From NCBI GenBank assembly GCA_031403315.1, contig JANNTD010000342.1, positions 1-15,662 of the forward strand: a DNA stretch of 15,662 nt. The letters run 5' to 3'. The notes below the pieces were generated by a model that worked only from the letters and a program-made list of their open reading frames with translations, did not search any database and was not told where the DNA came from. The DNA is from DASYDU01 sp031403315. Its GTDB lineage: Bacteria; Planctomycetota; Planctomycetia; Pirellulales; Lacipirellulaceae. Numbering within the stretch: the stretch's first letter is position 1; each line of letters opens with the position of its first letter. This document shows, piece by piece, positions 13,518 through 15,662 of the stretch. A program made the translations under genes and the position numbers.

Positions 13518-13960
13518 GTCCTAGAGGTAGCCAGGAGGCCAGCCAGACGCGGCAGCGGAGGATTGCGCGAATGAGAGAAAGAAAATCGTAATTAATGAGC
13601 GGTCGATTCGTAAATGACTGCTAAAATATGAGCTGTGCGAGCGGAGTGAGGTGGGAACTGTGGGACCCGGTCTCCAATTCGCACAAGGCCTGAAGCGGCT
13701 GATGGGTGGGGAGTTTTTCTGCTCGACAATTGCTCTTCGGTTGGTAGGCACGTGGCGATGGTCGGGTGTCAGTTTGTTGGCCGTGCGCTAGTGCGCGGCG
13801 ACTACGACACGCGTCGCTAAGTTTGCGTTACCGAATTCATTAACGATATGTGCGCACGGTCGATGGCAGCAGCCGCGAATGTGGTTGCGTCTCAATCTTA
13901 CACGCGGGTGCGCTGGCCCGATAACTAACACCAGTGGTTTTTTGTGGGAGATAGAAAGCA
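13518..13960. other. 443-base gene-free region
   Basis: No convincing coding frame is present: the longest minus-strand open frame here (13521-13751) has unnatural composition and no ribosome binding site. The stretch 13560-13640 is AT-richer. A short imperfect inverted repeat, GCCGTGCGC / GTGCGCGGC with a TA centre, lies at 13780-13799. The region should hold the promoter for the gene at 13961, but I see no consensus pair. GGGAGA at 13946-13951 is the likely ribosome binding site of that gene. Confidence 0.6.
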
Positions 13961-15662
13961 ATGCGACGATTGAACTGCTTGCACATCGTAGTTGGGATTG
14001 GCACGGTCCTCGGATTATCGGCGCCGGCGTGGGCTGTGCCTTACGCGTCGGGCGTCCGTAATACGGTTGGCAATTCTTGGGAATTTGTGCTCAACCAAGA
14101 TGCCGCATCCGTGAATGTTTTGCGAAATGGAGGCAACGCACTCAATTTGGGAGCCTTGACGAAGGGTCGTCACACGTTTGACATGACGGGCTTCAGCACG
14201 TTTGACATCGAGGTTTCGCAAAACAACGCTACGGCTTGGAGCGAGATCAGCAATCCGACCAATCCATTCACGAAGTTCAACCGGCCGCAGGGACTCGAGG
14301 TCAACACGAATCCAGCCTCTCCCTACTTCGGAACCGTCTACGTGTCGAACGCCGCTGCAGGGGCGACTACCTCCCCCGTACGTACGACGGGCGACGGCGT
14401 ATATGCCATGACGGCCGATTTGATTGGTGTCGATCTCCCGACTCGGGCTGTGATCGCCGATCCGAACAATACCACGCTGCAAGGCAAGAGCTTTGGTTGG
14501 ACCGTCGGTCTGAGCGCGACGTCGTCTCCGCATCGGATGTCTTTGGATGAGGCGGGCAATCTGATCGTCTCCGACTGGTCCGACCAGTCCGGCGGCGTCA
14601 AGTACGCCATGGCCGATTTGTCGAGCGGTGGGCTAGTCCTGGCGGTCGAAGACGGCGTGCGCCCCTTGCTCACGAACGGTAACGGCCTGGAAGTCCACGG
14701 TTCGATTGTCTCGAAACCGTATGTCACCGGCAGCATCGGCAACAATCTCGTCCTCTATGGCATGGACGAGGACTACGATTTGGATGGCGATACCACCACC
14801 GCCACCTCGGGAAATCACATTTGGAAATGGAACGTTGGCAACGCGACCGACTACGATACGCCCCCTGAGCTTCACATCAGCTCAACCGCCCTGGCGGTCA
14901 ACACGACTGATCCGATTCCCCACCCCAAGTGGTTGAATTTCAATGTCGGCGTGGACGCGAATATGTTCTTTTCGCCCATGCACGATAAGTGGTATCTCAC
15001 TCAAAACCGCAACGACGGCACCGAGGGTGGCCTGGTCGTGGTTACGGCGGACGGCGTCGACGGCACTACGCCGACAATTGAGTGGTCGTCGATCCAATGG
15101 ACGTCTGACAACGATTTGGACAGCTATCCGGATGATGCAGACCCGCTGACGCTCGGTGACAACGGCCTGAACGACGCTTTTCGCGGCATGGGCAGCGCCG
15201 TGGTCTCCCCAGACGGCAAGTTCCTGTACATCCATCGCCGTCAGGTCGTCGGCAATGCGGCCGGTCCGCCGCCAGTGATTAGTTTATACACCGGCGCGGC
15301 GAGCAATCTCTCGGGCAAAGTTTTGGTGATCCCGCTCGATGAAGATGGCCTGCCGGTGATCAACATCAACGACAACGGCACGCCTGGCGTCTCGGCCGAC
15401 GATACTTTTACGAATCTCCAGTCGATCACCACTGCCGGCAACCTCACCGCCATTGGCGCTCACGAGATCACGGTCGATGCGGCCGGCAACGTTTACATCG
15501 CCAGCAATGCGGCCGCTTCGCAGAGTGTGCAGGTCTTCAGCCCGGCCGGCAATTTCAAAGCGACGACGAGTTCCAATGGGACGTTTAGTCTGCAGTCGCT
15601 CACGGTAGGTGTGCCCGGCGACTACAACGGCAACGGGACGGTCGACGCGGCGGACTACACCG
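13961..15662 (+). CDS. Secreted dockerin-containing protein, possible beta-propeller (3' end beyond window)
   Basis: The frame is open from ATG 13961 to the window edge, 567 codons, with GGGAGA ten bases upstream of the start. Residues 1-26 form a signal peptide (MRRLNCLHIVVGIG, then TVLGLSAPAWA, cut before VPYASG). The body has repeating short blades such as GLEVNTNPASPYFGTVYVSNAA, MSLDEAGNLIVSDW, AVVSPDGKFLYIHRR and ITVDAAGNVYIASNAA. The pattern of Asp-x-x-Gly-Asn-hydrophobic-Tyr-hydrophobic resembles NHL or SMP-30-like beta-propellers. The window ends inside GDYNGNGTVDAADYT, nearly the same dockerin repeat as in the amidase (DFNGDGTVDAADYTVWRD). Related planctomycete proteins often finish with a PEP-CTERM tag, which would lie outside the window. 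Its function is unknown. It is probably transcribed separately, downstream of a strong terminator. Confidence 0.85.
   Translation, partial: MRRLNCLHIVVGIGTVLGLSAPAWAVPYASGVRNTVGNSWEFVLNQDAASVNVLRNGGNALNLGALTKGRHTFDMTGFSTFDIEVSQNNATAWSEISNPTNPFTKFNRPQGLEVNTNPASPYFGTVYVSNAAAGATTSPVRTTGDGVYAMTADLIGVDLPTRAVIADPNNTTLQGKSFGWTVGLSATSSPHRMSLDEAGNLIVSDWSDQSGGVKYAMADLSSGGLVLAVEDGVRPLLTNGNGLEVHGSIVSKPYVTGSIGNNLVLYGMDEDYDLDGDTTTATSGNHIWKWNVGNATDYDTPPELHISSTALAVNTTDPIPHPKWLNFNVGVDANMFFSPMHDKWYLTQNRNDGTEGGLVVVTADGVDGTTPTIEWSSIQWTSDNDLDSYPDDADPLTLGDNGLNDAFRGMGSAVVSPDGKFLYIHRRQVVGNAAGPPPVISLYTGAASNLSGKVLVIPLDEDGLPVININDNGTPGVSADDTFTNLQSITTAGNLTAIGAHEITVDAAGNVYIASNAAASQSVQVFSPAGNFKATTSSNGTFSLQSLTVGVPGDYNGNGTVDAADYT

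Noticed and set aside
13521..13751. Minus-strand 76-codon open frame in the gene-free region
   Set aside because: No ribosome binding site, no similarity recognised, and irregular composition; it also runs into the flank of the terminator.
13780..13799. Short inverted repeat GCCGTGCGC / GTGCGCGGC as a terminator or operator
   Set aside because: It has a two-base centre and G-U pairs, no T-run, and sits about 160 bases from the next start; too weak to call a function.
1..15662. CRISPR array, tRNA, rRNA, transposase or prophage genes
   Set aside because: No regularly spaced repeats, no tRNA or rRNA sequence, and no integrase or transposase motifs were seen on either strand.

Overview
The window looks like chromosomal DNA of a planctomycete, probably of the Pirellulales type. 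The evidence is high GC, proteins carrying the N-terminal FESLEPRLPLSA-type motif of planctomycete extracellular proteins, a PEP-CTERM protein, dockerin-like repeats (DFNGDGTVDAADYTVWRD and a near-copy), and the GC-rich GGCGAGGCTCCCGCCGAGCC-type palindromic repeat that I recall as common in these genomes. No rRNA, tRNA, CRISPR array or transposase is visible.

Layout. Bases 1-69 (minus) are the first 23 codons of a gene that resembles a XylR/AraC-type sugar regulator. Divergent from it is anmK (318-1397, plus). It converges, across a long imperfect palindrome, on a two-gene minus-strand operon: murQ (2518-3438), then a BadF/BadG-family amino-sugar kinase (1502-2479). Divergent from murQ is one very long gene (3665-7435, plus). 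It encodes a 13-TM sodium/solute symporter, a signal-peptide-like 14th hydrophobic segment, a serine beta-lactamase-fold hydrolase (AmiE/YbbE-like) and a NamZ/DUF1343 exo-N-acetylmuramidase in one open frame. A gamma-glutamyltranspeptidase (7432-9159) overlaps its stop codon by four bases. Next comes a secreted modular N-acetylmuramoyl-L-alanine amidase (9273-12305), with a golvesin-like domain inserted in the catalytic domain followed by FN3, a Rossmann-like domain and a dockerin. The right end is different in character: a PEP-CTERM protein with its own promoter and terminator (12488-13444), a 443-base gene-free stretch, and a secreted protein cut by the window edge inside a dockerin repeat (13961-15662).

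How the genes work together. The left and middle parts read as a near-complete pathway for taking apart peptidoglycan sugar chains and using N-acetylmuramic acid (MurNAc). The amidase and the AmiE-like domain remove stem peptides, and NamZ releases MurNAc outside the inner membrane. The tethered symporter may import it, the kinase may phosphorylate MurNAc (MurK-like), and MurQ converts MurNAc-6-phosphate to GlcNAc-6-phosphate and lactate. AnmK feeds in 1,6-anhydro-MurNAc, and GGT could process released gamma-glutamyl peptides. Domain identities are well supported by motifs. Substrate of the symporter, MurNAc specificity of the kinase and the coordinated regulation are inferences.

The most unusual item is the transporter-amidase-muramidase fusion. 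Repeat-like sequence lies in the linker between its two hydrolase domains and again at the start of the following gene.
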